Assembly (NCBI RefSeq): GCF_900199705.1
Contig: NZ_LT904908.1
Coordinates: forward strand, 1,137,096-1,201,095
DNA: 64,000 nt
Reading direction: 5' to 3'
From: Collinsella provencensis
GTDB taxonomy: Bacteria > Actinomycetota > Coriobacteriia > Coriobacteriales > Coriobacteriaceae
In this document: piece by piece, positions 36,011 to 43,708 of the stretch
Position numbering within the stretch: the stretch's first letter is position 1
How the letters are laid out: each line of letters begins with the position of its first letter
Notes under the pieces: generated by a model
What the model saw: only the letters and a program-made list of their open reading frames with translations
Databases searched by the model: none
What the model was told of the DNA's origin: nothing
Position numbers and translations under genes: made by a program

Positions 36011-37408
36011 TTATTCAACAGCGTGCTGCTCAAGCTCGTAGAACTTGGTGGACGCCGGCAGGAACATGAGGTCCACGTCGCCGATGGGGCCCGAACGGTT
36101 CTTGGCAACGATTACGCGCGTCACGCCGAAATCGGGACGGTCATCGCGTTCAGCCTCGGCCTCGCTCGTTGAGCGATCGAGCAGCATGACGATGTCGGCG
36201 TCCTGCTCGATAGAGCCCGATTCGCGCAGGTCGCTCATCTGCGGACGCTTTCCCGTGCGACCCTCGAGCGAACGGTTGAGCTGCGAAAGCATGATGACGG
36301 GAACGTTCAGCTCCTTGGCCATGATCTTGAGGCCACGACTCATCTCGGAGACCTCGAACGCACGGTTGCCGCCGTAGTTTCTTCCCGCAGGCGGATTCAC
36401 GAGCTGCAGATAGTCAAGGATGATCAGCGACTTTTGCTTGTTGTGCAGCATGCGGCGCGCCTTGGCGCGAATCTCCGTCACCGTGGTGCCCGGCGTGTCA
36501 TCAATGAGGATGTCGAGACTGCCGAGCTCGCGGATGGCCTCGTTGATGTTGCCCCATTCCTGCGGGGAAATGCGGCCGGTGCGGAAGTTGGACATGTTTA
36601 CCATCGCCTGAGCGCAGATGAAGCGCTGGGCGATTTCCTTGCCGCTCATCTCGAGCGAGAAAAAGCCCACGGTGTAGCCCTCTGCAGCGGCGTTGAGCGC
36701 AAGGTTCAAAGCGAACGAGGTCTTACCCACAGCGGGGCGGGCGCCCACAACCACAAGCTGGCCCTCGCGCAGGCCCATGAGCATGCGGTCGAGCGACGGA
36801 TACCCCGTGGGAGCGCCGTGGACCTCACCGCCGGCGGCGGCGACTTCCTCAGCCTCCGCATATGCCTCGTCCATGAAGTCGGAAAGCGTCCTATACGCGC
36901 TCTTTACCTCGCGACCCGTAACCGAAAGCAGCATGCTCTCAGCACGCTCGATGACCTCTTTGGTATCCGTGGGAGCGTCGTAGGCAAGGGCGCTGATCTG
37001 GTTGGTCGCGCCGATGATCTCGCGCAGCATCGCATCGCGACGCACGATTTTGGCATGGTGCTGCCAGTTGGCGAGCGCCAGCGTATTTCCCATGAGCTCA
37101 AGAACGTACGCCTCGCCACCCACCGCTTCCAACTTGTCGATGGAACGCAGGCAGTCGATAAGCGAGATGGAGTCGATCGGCGTGTTGGCCTCGTACATTC
37201 CGCCCATAGCGATGAAAATCGTCTTGTGCGAGGGGCGATAAAAATCGTCGGGCAACAGCTCGACCAGCGCTTCTTCCACCACTTCGCCAGACAGAAGCAT
37301 GGCGGCGAGGACGTTTGCCTCCGCCTCGGTGTTGTTGGGAAGGCCCTTCAGCGCTCCGCGGTCAGCCGAACCCGATTGCGGCCAGCCGTAGCCGCCCATA
37401 ACTTCCAT
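36011..37408 (-). CDS. dnaB: Replicative DNA helicase DnaB
   Basis: A 465-residue hexameric helicase. The N-terminal domain begins LPNNTEAEANVLAAMLLSGE (about 23-42). The RecA-like core has Walker A VVGARPAVGKTSFALNLAL (near 225), Walker B SLIILDYLQL, and SDLRESGSIEQDADIVMLL. Start ATG at 37408 lies just past AGGAGAG. It is just downstream of the rpsF-ssb-rpsR-rplI genes, a common arrangement, but separated by a 620-bp gap and a terminator. Confidence 0.96.
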   Translation of the reverse strand: MEVMGGYGWPQSGSADRGALKGLPNNTEAEANVLAAMLLSGEVVEEALVELLPDDFYRPSHKTIFIAMGGMYEANTPIDSISLIDCLRSIDKLEAVGGEAYVLELMGNTLALANWQHHAKIVRRDAMLREIIGATNQISALAYDAPTDTKEVIERAESMLLSVTGREVKSAYRTLSDFMDEAYAEAEEVAAAGGEVHGAPTGYPSLDRMLMGLREGQLVVVGARPAVGKTSFALNLALNAAAEGYTVGFFSLEMSGKEIAQRFICAQAMVNMSNFRTGRISPQEWGNINEAIRELGSLDILIDDTPGTTVTEIRAKARRMLHNKQKSLIILDYLQLVNPPAGRNYGGNRAFEVSEMSRGLKIMAKELNVPVIMLSQLNRSLEGRTGKRPQMSDLRESGSIEQDADIVMLLDRSTSEAEAERDDRPDFGVTRVIVAKNRSGPIGDVDLMFLPASTKFYELEQHAVE

Positions 37409-37551
37409 GTGCTCTCCTGTACGTCAAAATATGCCAGATACATGCGCATTTGCGCAATTTGGCAATATGTCGGGGTCTCCATACTAGAAGATGAGAAAGT
37501 TTGTGCAAGCAGTTTTTTCTTTTCTATCAAGCCTTCTACGAGGGGTTTTCG

Positions 37552-37909
37552 TAGTCCACATTTTGTTGGGGATAACTGGCGCGGTCGCATCTGGGCAAAT
37601 CATGGTTTTCAACGTTTTCCACAATTTTGAAAATCGTGGAAACGAGTTATCCACAGCCCCATGGATGACCTGCGGTTATGTGAAAAATACCTGTTCAGCG
37701 CTGTCTTTGGTTAAAGCACATATATGGAGGAATAGTGAACACGCAGGTAAATAGCCTATTTTTGAAGAACCTGCAGGTAGATGCCTTGCAACCTTAAAGA
37801 ACGGGTTGAACCTCTTCCAATGCCCCGCCAGCCGAAGTTTCCCACATGAATTGAGTATTCGGCCCTCACTGCCTGTGGATTTCTTAATAATGCGAGCTTT
37901 TTATCCAAC
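37552..37909. promoter_or_regulatory. Cluster of DnaA-box-like sequences upstream of dnaB
   Basis: Within 360 bp: one exact TTATCCACA (37647-37655) and TTTTCCACA (37615-37623), plus near matches TTATCCAAC (37901-37909), AAATCCACA (minus, 37874-37882), TTATCCCCA (minus, 37567-37575), TTTCCACGA (minus, 37634-37642) and TAGTCCACA (37552-37560). The gap 37409-38028 is AT-rich compared with the genes around it and holds no gene. It also has two GCAGGTA strings (about 37744 and 37774). Confidence 0.5.
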
Positions 37910-37944
37910 CCGCAGGGAGATTTGTGTGGAACCAGAAAAAGAAA

Positions 37945-37975
37945 GGGGGTCGGATGCTATCTGCATTCGACCCCC
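37945..37975 (-). terminator. Terminator of the rpsF-ssb-rpsR-rplI operon
   Basis: On the minus strand GGGGGTCGAATGC pairs with GCATCCGACCCCC around a 5-nt loop, then TTTCTTTTTC. It lies about 55 nt past the rplI stop. Confidence 0.85.
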
Positions 37976-38028
37976 TCAAGTGGGTTCATTTATGCCCTCT
38001 CGGACATGAAACCGACTAAAGCTTTTGC

Positions 38029-38562
38029 CTACTCGGCGGCAGCCTCAGTCTCGGTCTCCTCGACAACCTCGGTCTCAGCCTCAGCCTCAACCTCAACGGT
38101 CTCCTCAGCCTCGGGCTCCTCAACGCCAACGAGCACGACGATGGAGGTGCGGATCTCACGATAAATGGAGATGGAAACCTCATGCGTACCGGCAACCTTG
38201 ATGGGCTTGCCGAGCTCGATGCGCTTGCGGTCGACATCGATGTCGAGCTGAGCCTTAACGGCGTCGGCGATCATGGCGGCGGTAACGGAACCGAAGAGGA
38301 TGCCCTCCTCGCCGACCTTTGCCTCGACGACGACCTTCTGGCCCTCGAGGTTAGCCTTGAGAGCGTTGGCGTCGGCAATGCGAACGGCCTCGCGCTTCTC
38401 AATGTTGTTGCGACGCTCATCGAGCTGCTTCAGGTTGCCCTTGGTGGCAGCAACGGCAAGCTTCTGCGGAATCAGGTAGTTCTCGGCGTAACCCTGAGCA
38501 ACGTCGATGACGTCGCCCTCGCCGCCCTTGCCCTTGATCTCGTCAAGCAGAATAACTTTCAT
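38029..38562 (-). CDS. rplI: 50S ribosomal protein L9
   Basis: 177 residues. The conserved start MKVILLDEIKGKGGEGDVID and GYAENYLIPQKLAV are diagnostic; the connecting helix and C-terminal domain follow. A roughly 28-residue Glu/Ala/Val-rich acidic tail (EEPEAEETVEVEAEAETEVV and on) is beyond the usual 148-150 residue length. Last gene of the operon, 12 nt after rpsR. Confidence 0.95.
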   Translation of the reverse strand: MKVILLDEIKGKGGEGDVIDVAQGYAENYLIPQKLAVAATKGNLKQLDERRNNIEKREAVRIADANALKANLEGQKVVVEAKVGEEGILFGSVTAAMIADAVKAQLDIDVDRKRIELGKPIKVAGTHEVSISIYREIRTSIVVLVGVEEPEAEETVEVEAEAETEVVEETETEAAAE

Positions 38563-38574
38563 GGGTATCCTCCC

Positions 38575-38841
38575 CTACTTCTTGTCGCGAGGACCGCGGG
38601 TGGACACCACAGGCACGGCGTACGGCAGAAGAGCCATCTCGCGGGCGCGCTTGATAGCGTTCGCGATGTCGTGCTGATGCTGCGTGCAAGCGCCAGTGAC
38701 GCGGCGCGGCTTGATCTTGCCGCGGTCGGTCATGTACTTACGGAGGAGCTGAGTATCCTTGTAGTCGATGTACTCAGTGCCCTCCTTGCAGAACTGGCAG
38801 TACTTGCGACGCGGCTGACGTGCAGAATAATCATTAGCCAT
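38575..38841 (-). CDS. rpsR: 30S ribosomal protein S18
   Basis: 88 residues with [38 protein letters not shown], and [13 protein letters not shown]. It keeps the CxxC, Cys and His set of the zinc-type (C+) form of S18. Third gene of the operon. Confidence 0.96.
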   Translation of the reverse strand: MANDYSARQPRRKYCQFCKEGTEYIDYKDTQLLRKYMTDRGKIKPRRVTGACTQHQHDIANAIKRAREMALLPYAVPVVSTRGPRDKK

Positions 38842-38903
38842 GTCTCAATACCTTTCGTGACGGCAGCGCGAGCTCTCTGTCCGCACTACCACGTGTTCAT
38901 CCC

Positions 38904-39389
38904 TTAAAACGGGATATCCTCATCATAGACGTCGACCGCAGGGGGAACCGGAGCCGCCATGGGCGCCGGAGCCGGCTGCGGAGCAGGTGCGTAACCGCCC
39001 TGGCCACCATAAGACTGGTTGCCGTAGGACTGTGCGGGAGCATAGCCACCGTCGCTCTGCTGGCCACGCGACATAAACTCGATCTCATCGACGATGACCT
39101 CGAGCTTGGAACGCTTCTGTCCGTCGCGCTCCCAAGAGCTATAGCGGAGCTTGCCCTCGATCGCGACCTTCGACCCCTTCTGGAGGTAGCGCTTCACAGC
39201 CTCTGCGCGGCTGCCGAACATCGTGCAGTCCACGAAGTTCGGGTAGTCTTCCCACTCGCCCGTCTGCTGGTTGCGACGACGGTCGTTCACGGCTACGCCG
39301 AAGCTCAGCACCTGGGTACCGCTCGCAGTAGCGCGCAGCTCAGGGTCGCGGGTGAGATTACCGGAAATGTTGACTCGATTGATGCTCAT
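38904..39389 (-). CDS. ssb: Single-stranded DNA-binding protein
   Basis: 161 residues. The OB fold (about 1-108) begins MSINRVNISGNLTRDPELR, with FGVAVNDRRRN and WEDYPNFVDCTMFG. A Gly/Gln/Tyr-rich linker leads to the acidic tip DVYDEDIPF that binds partner proteins. The position between rpsF and rpsR is the standard one, which matches co-expression with the S6 and S18 genes. Confidence 0.96.
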   Translation of the reverse strand: MSINRVNISGNLTRDPELRATASGTQVLSFGVAVNDRRRNQQTGEWEDYPNFVDCTMFGSRAEAVKRYLQKGSKVAIEGKLRYSSWERDGQKRSKLEVIVDEIEFMSRGQQSDGGYAPAQSYGNQSYGGQGGYAPAPQPAPAPMAAPVPPAVDVYDEDIPF

Positions 39390-39446
39390 ACGTGTTCACT
39401 ACCTCTCGCGTAGTGCGCGCAAGCGCACTACATCCATGCAAACGAT

Positions 39447-39740
39447 CTACTCCTGGTCGTCGCGACGGACGATCATGTGGCGAATCACGGCGTCGGTAAT
39501 ACGAAGCACGCGATCGAGCTCCGCGATGGAAGCCGGGTCTGCATGGAAGTTGATGAGGGTGTAGTCACCTTCGGTGAGCTTGTCGATAGCGTAAGCGAGC
39601 TTGCGCTTGCCCCACTCGTCGACGTTGTCGACCTTACCATTGCCCTCAGCGATCGTGGTGTCGATGCGCTTCATCACGGCGAGACGAGTCTCGGGATCAA
39701 GGTTAGGGTCAACGAAGAACAGCAGTTCATAAGCCTTCAT
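39447..39740 (-). CDS. rpsF: 30S ribosomal protein S6
   Basis: 97 residues: MKAYELLFFVDPNLDPE, VDNVDEWGKRKLAYAIDKL, and DAVIRHMIVRRDDQ are family sequence. Start at 39740 follows a strong GGAGGTGA site. First gene of the operon. In some bacteria S6:S18 binds its own mRNA leader; I did not find a clear motif in the short leader here. Confidence 0.96.
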   Translation of the reverse strand: MKAYELLFFVDPNLDPETRLAVMKRIDTTIAEGNGKVDNVDEWGKRKLAYAIDKLTEGDYTLINFHADPASIAELDRVLRITDAVIRHMIVRRDDQE

Positions 39741-40039
39741 GTGGTCACCTCCTCTGGACAAACGGCTTCGGGTCGTGAAGGTGCGCCCGAAGCAGGAAAA
39801 GACGTGCTAACTATAGCCGAGTCTGCACATCTTGCAAGGTGTTCGCGGTCGCACCCCATGACTTCCACACTTTCACACGTGTCTGCACTCACATGTTGAT
39901 GTGATTCGCCACGTCGAAAGTCTCTCATGGCGTGTCGACATTATTTCCCACCCAAATCCCAAAAACCCGAACGCGCACCTCACATGGCGCTGATCTCGTT
40001 CCAATATGCACAGGTCCAACGCGTGGATATTGAGCTAGA
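39741..40039. other. Non-coding gap upstream of rpsF
   Basis: No supportable gene and no clear structured element. The rpsF promoter should lie here, but no convincing -35/-10 pair is seen. Confidence 0.4.
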
Positions 40040-40086
40040 AAAATGCCCCGTACGGGAATTGTTCAACGCAACTCCACATACGGGGC
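40040..40086 (-). terminator. Terminator of the DUF4013 gene
   Basis: On the minus strand GCCCCGTA (40079-40086) pairs with TACGGGGC (40045-40052) over a long loop, then ATTTTTC. It is about 35 nt past the stop. Confidence 0.6.
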
Positions 40087-40120
40087 GAATAGCTCTTCAC
40101 AGGGTCTGCAAATACGTTAG

Positions 40121-41584
40121 TTATGCAATGGGGCCGTTTTCTTCAGAAGTATCATCATCCGAGGTAATCGGGCCAAGGGCGATGGGCTCCTTGAAAGGTT
40201 CAGGCTCCGGTTTCGCAGGGGCGGCATCGCTATCGGACGCAATTGCCTCTGCCTCTACGGGAGCAACCGCCTCGGATTCGAGAACCTCTGCCTTAACGGT
40301 CTCGACAGCCCCAACAGGCTCGGACGCAACAGGCTCACGCGCAGGCGCAACAGGAGGCATGAGCTCGATCACCGTCGCCCCAGAAGCCTCGACATCATCA
40401 GATGCATCCACAAGTTCGGGCTCGGGATGTGCCGGTGCCGCGTCGACCACGGAAAGAGGCGCGACCTCAACCGGATCGCCGGGCGCAACGGGATTGGGAG
40501 CAACCGTCGGAGAAGTCGGCGTCGCCTCGGCCACGGGAGCTACGGGTACCACAGGAGCCACGGGAGCCGCAGGGGTCGTGGGAGCCGGGTCGGGGTCGAC
40601 CGCGCCATATCCAGGCGTGCCAGAGCTGGGCATATTAGAGCTCGCCACATTGGAAGTATTGGGCGCATTCGGGGCACTCGGCGCAGCGCCCTGCCAGTCC
40701 GTGCCCTTATGCGGAACGTCGCTGGGCAACGGAGCAGCGGAGACGCCCCAGCGGCTCACGTCAAAGCGGGCAAACCACTGCCCAACGGCATTGATGGACA
40801 CCAGATTCATGCCCGTGCTAATCACACCGCCAATAAACCCGAGCGCAATGGCCAGCACCACAAGAAGCAATGCCGGGGCGGCTCCCCAGCTCAGCAGGCT
40901 GCGGATAATCTGCTCTTCCTCGCCTATCGCACCGCTCATCCCCACAAAGCCAATCGCGCCGAAAATGCCGCCAGCGACAAAAATACCCAGTAGCGCGCTC
41001 ACGACAAAGTTGTAGACAAAGCTGATCGCAGCGCCGATAAGCGAAACCAAATAGGTCTTCAAAAAACCGCTGAAGTCGCGCGTGACCATCTGGAACAGAC
41101 GATCAAGGCGCCAGCCCGCGGAGAAGCTGTCGTAAAGCGTGGCGCGAAGCGTAGCGGCCGCAATGAATGTCTCGGAAAGCAGCATGACAACCCAATACAC
41201 AATGAGCATGAAGCCGCCCAAAGATGCCTCTGCCCCATCCGTGAGGATGTCAAAATACGAGAACCCGTCAACCGCCATAAGGAACGATCCCGGGAAAACG
41301 ATATTCATCACAATGGCCGCCACAAAGCCAAGCGAAAGCGTCACCAAAAACGCGCGGCCGCCCGTGGAAAGCACCTTGCCGTAATCAACACCGTGCTGTT
41401 TAGGGGCGGCCTCGACACCCCACGCAGTCAGACGGGCCCACTCGAGGGCATATCCCAAAACGGCGATCTGTCCCAAAATGGGAATCCAGCCGACCAGCGT
41501 CAGTACGAGCAAAGGCTTAATCCAGCCTTTGTCGCGTGTGAGCATACGCCATGACGACGCAAAACTCGGATCGTGAGTCTGCAT
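40121..41584 (-). CDS. DUF4013 membrane protein with long Ala/Pro-rich tail
   Basis: 487 residues. The first 290 residues carry about seven hydrophobic segments and read like DUF4013: WIKPLLVLTLVGWIPILGQI and GYALEWARLTAWG. The tail (about 290-487) is low-complexity, full of Pro, Ala, Glu and Val, and probably disordered. No function is known for the family. Single gene with its own terminator. Confidence 0.8.
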   Translation of the reverse strand: MQTHDPSFASSWRMLTRDKGWIKPLLVLTLVGWIPILGQIAVLGYALEWARLTAWGVEAAPKQHGVDYGKVLSTGGRAFLVTLSLGFVAAIVMNIVFPGSFLMAVDGFSYFDILTDGAEASLGGFMLIVYWVVMLLSETFIAAATLRATLYDSFSAGWRLDRLFQMVTRDFSGFLKTYLVSLIGAAISFVYNFVVSALLGIFVAGGIFGAIGFVGMSGAIGEEEQIIRSLLSWGAAPALLLVVLAIALGFIGGVISTGMNLVSINAVGQWFARFDVSRWGVSAAPLPSDVPHKGTDWQGAAPSAPNAPNTSNVASSNMPSSGTPGYGAVDPDPAPTTPAAPVAPVVPVAPVAEATPTSPTVAPNPVAPGDPVEVAPLSVVDAAPAHPEPELVDASDDVEASGATVIELMPPVAPAREPVASEPVGAVETVKAEVLESEAVAPVEAEAIASDSDAAPAKPEPEPFKEPIALGPITSDDDTSEENGPIA

Positions 41585-41847
41585 AGGTGCACCTCATCTT
41601 TCTTCGCCCTGCCCGCAAATGGGAGGACGCTCGATTTCACTACGTCCAGTGTATATCCCATATTCGATGCGAGGCGCGCAAAACAGAGGTATTAAGTGCG
41701 ATTTAAGCGCTGCATAAGCCGAGGTTAACCAAATCGCGCGTTGGCGGCTTGTGTTGGCAGGATTGCGTCGCGCGTTGGCGGCACTCTTCGACAGAATGTG
41801 CAGGCTCCCCACTGACAGCGCTCCTCTTCAGAGCGCTTCAGTCCCTG

Positions 41848-42654
41848 TTAGGCGTGCTCCTCATCAGAACACCCCGGCTCCTGATTGGGTTCACGATCAG
41901 ATTCACGCGAGACGCCAGGCTTTTTGCTCAGATGGTGGATAGGACGCGCAATGGGAGCGGCAACCTTCTTCACCTTGCTCAAATCGACCTCAGTCGGGCT
42001 CATGATGTTGTAGCGGACGGACCACCAGCGAATGAGCATGGTAAGCAAGGTAGCAATGAGGGCAGCGGCGATATTCCACATGCCGGCATATTCCAGCAGC
42101 GCCATATAGCTGAACGCGCCGGCAATCGCGGCAAGGGCGTACAGGTTTCCGCGCTGGAAAATGCCGGGCACGCGCGCCAGACACACATCGCGCAGCAGGC
42201 CGCCGCCCACTGCCGTGAGAAAACCCATCACGACGCAGATGATCATGGGAAAGCCGTAATAGTTCGTTTTGTCGGCGCCCATCACGGCGAACAGACCGAC
42301 GGAAAAAATGTCGAGCGTGGCGATGAGGCGGTCCGGTTTTTCGACGATGCGCGGGAACACGAACGTCGCTATCGCGGCAGCGAGGGAAACGGGGACGGCA
42401 AGGGGCTGCGACAACATGTAGACGTCGCCTTTTTGCAGGATGACGTCACGGATGAGTCCGCCGCCGAGAGCGCAAATCAATCCCAGGCCGATGGCGCCAA
42501 CGAGGTCAAGTTTGTTTTCGCGCGCAGTGAGAACGCCCGATGCCGACGCCACGATCATGGCGACCATCTCAAACGCAAGGGGAATCGACAGCTTGACCGG
42601 AACGGGAGTCACCGATATGGCGCTTTGCGTCACAGCAAGCACGATTTGATCCAC
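41848..42654 (-). CDS. UPF0126/TRIC-type cation channel family protein
   Basis: A 268-residue membrane protein with two repeats of the UPF0126 (glycine transporter/TRIC-like) domain. Each repeat carries a glycine-rich signature: ALGGGLIRDVILQKGDVY and TAVGGGLLRDVCLARVPGIF. About seven helices, then a charged tail of about 50 residues. Start taken as the GTG at 42654, seven bases after AGGAGG; no ATG fits. Bacterial relatives form trimeric K+-conducting channels; the role in this cell is unknown. Confidence 0.86.
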   Translation of the reverse strand: MDQIVLAVTQSAISVTPVPVKLSIPLAFEMVAMIVASASGVLTARENKLDLVGAIGLGLICALGGGLIRDVILQKGDVYMLSQPLAVPVSLAAAIATFVFPRIVEKPDRLIATLDIFSVGLFAVMGADKTNYYGFPMIICVVMGFLTAVGGGLLRDVCLARVPGIFQRGNLYALAAIAGAFSYMALLEYAGMWNIAAALIATLLTMLIRWWSVRYNIMSPTEVDLSKVKKVAAPIARPIHHLSKKPGVSRESDREPNQEPGCSDEEHA

Positions 42655-42807
42655 AGCGGCCCTCCTGCGCAACCGGGCAACAACAACGTCACCATCTTAG
42701 CCCAACGCGCCGACGCCACGACCATGAACCACATCCGGTTGCCCTATATCCGGTTGCCGTCACCTGCGCCCAATCGTCGTTACCTATGCTCGCTTGGCGT
42801 TGACTAT

Positions 42808-42864
42808 GAATTCTTGCTTTTTGAAGCTCTCAAAGCGCAGAAAACCATAGGCAACGGAACTATG
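42808..42864. repeat. Palindromic element F2
   Basis: CGTTGACTATG at the left and CATAGGCAACGG at the right form an imperfect inverted repeat around TTTTTGAAGCTCTCAAAGCG; related to F1 (26021-26096). The bases upstream (42736-42800) repeat the phrase CCGGTTGCC and TATCCGGTTG. Confidence 0.5.
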
Positions 42865-42901
42865 GAGCGCCCTCCCCGGGTTCGAATCCGTGCGCGGGAA
42901 C

Positions 42902-43042
42902 AAAAACGACGGAAATGCATAAAATGTTTCCGCCTTCCCGAGTAGACGGCGATTTTTATTTGCAAAAACCGCAGGTAGAATGGGTACCGGATCCGCCTAT
43001 ACTCGGCACGTCCGAAAAGATTTGCACATTTCCGTCATTTTT
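42902..43042. repeat. Palindromic element B3 (141 bp)
   Basis: Arms AAAAACGACGGAAATGCA and TGCACATTTCCGTCATTTTT. GAGTAGAC at 42940-42947 and GCAGGTA at 42971-42977, 23 nt apart. Third copy of the B type. Confidence 0.88.
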
Positions 43043-43044
43043 GA

Positions 43045-43099
43045 AAAAAGCGAGCCGCACGGGCCCGCTTCTCAAATCTAACATGGCGGAGGAGGGGGG
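43045..43099 (-). repeat. Duplicated tRNA-Ser tail plus terminator
   Basis: These 55 bases match 43228-43282 with a single mismatch. That covers the last 16 or so bases of tRNA-Ser(CGA), its CCA and its terminator hairpin. Sequence beyond is unrelated. A second short duplicated phrase, CGCCCTCCCCGGG, then a T-loop-like TCGAATCC, occurs at about 42870-42906 and 43193-43231. Looks like debris of integration or recombination at the tRNA. Confidence 0.75.
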
Positions 43100-43226
43100 T
43101 TCTCCGGCGGCTGGCGCCACCTCGTCCGCTGCGGAACCTCACGGCTCCTTGCGCGCTGCGCTGGGAAACGCCTACGCGTTTCCTCAGCTCCGCGCCCTCC
43201 CCGGGCTCGAATCCGCGCACCGGCAA

Positions 43227-43252
43227 CAAAAAGCGAGCCGCGCGGGCCCGCT
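43227..43252 (-). terminator. Terminator of tRNA-Ser(CGA)
   Basis: On the minus strand AGCGGGCC pairs with GGCTCGCT (one G:T) and is followed by TTTTTG, about 15 nt past the CCA end. Confidence 0.8.
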
Positions 43253-43266
43253 TCTCAAATCTAACA

Positions 43267-43357
43267 TGGCGGAGGAGGGGGGATTCGAACCCCCGTACGG
43301 GGAGTACCCGTAAACGGTTTTCGAGACCGCCGCATTCAACCACTCTGCCACTCCTCC
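43267..43357 (-). tRNA. tRNA-Ser (CGA)
   Basis: A 91-nt class II tRNA with a long variable arm. The acceptor stem is GGAGGAG/CTCCTCC with G73 and encoded CCA. The anticodon loop is CTCGAAA, giving anticodon CGA (codon UCG). The T-arm is GGGGGTTCGAATCCCCC. Confidence 0.95.
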
Positions 43358-43369
43358 GTATGAAGTGAA

Positions 43370-43400
43370 ACGGCGCGTTCCCATTTGGAAGACGCGCCGC
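43370..43400 (-). terminator. Hairpin between the two tRNA-Ser genes
   Basis: On the minus strand CGGCGCGTC pairs with ACGCGCCG around a 12-nt loop and is followed by TTTCAC. It would end the tRNA-Ser(GGA) transcript. Confidence 0.65.
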
Positions 43401-43410
43401 GTGAAAAGTC

Positions 43411-43501
43411 TGGCGGAGAGTCAGGGATTTGAACCCTGGAGACGCTTTTGGCGCCTACACGATTTCCAATCGTGCTCCTTCGGCCACTCGGACAACTCTC
43501 C
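43411..43501 (-). tRNA. tRNA-Ser (GGA)
   Basis: A 91-nt class II tRNA with a long variable arm. Acceptor GGAGAGT/ACTCTCC, G73 and encoded CCA. The loop TTGGAAA gives anticodon GGA (codons UCC/UCU). It is 53 nt upstream of the other tRNA-Ser in the same direction. Confidence 0.95.
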
Positions 43502-43708
43502 GTGAATGCAGGGGTTATTGTACCGTAATCCGCGCATCGTGCAAGCCTGCAAGAAAAACGTTTTGGTCTCTATCACCGTTTTTGCAGGGAGCCGCGCGCC
43601 GTTGAGGGTAATTTTGCCCAAAAAGAAAGAATTTCCTCCTCGTTTTTTAGGCAACCCTTCCCTTTTCGCAGAGAGAACGGGGCGGCGACAGCCAGCCGCA
43701 GACCCAGG

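Noticed and set aside
37409-38028. Chromosomal replication origin
   Set aside because: DnaA-like boxes are present, but dnaA/dnaN are absent and gene direction does not switch here, so I keep only the weaker claim of a DnaA-box cluster.
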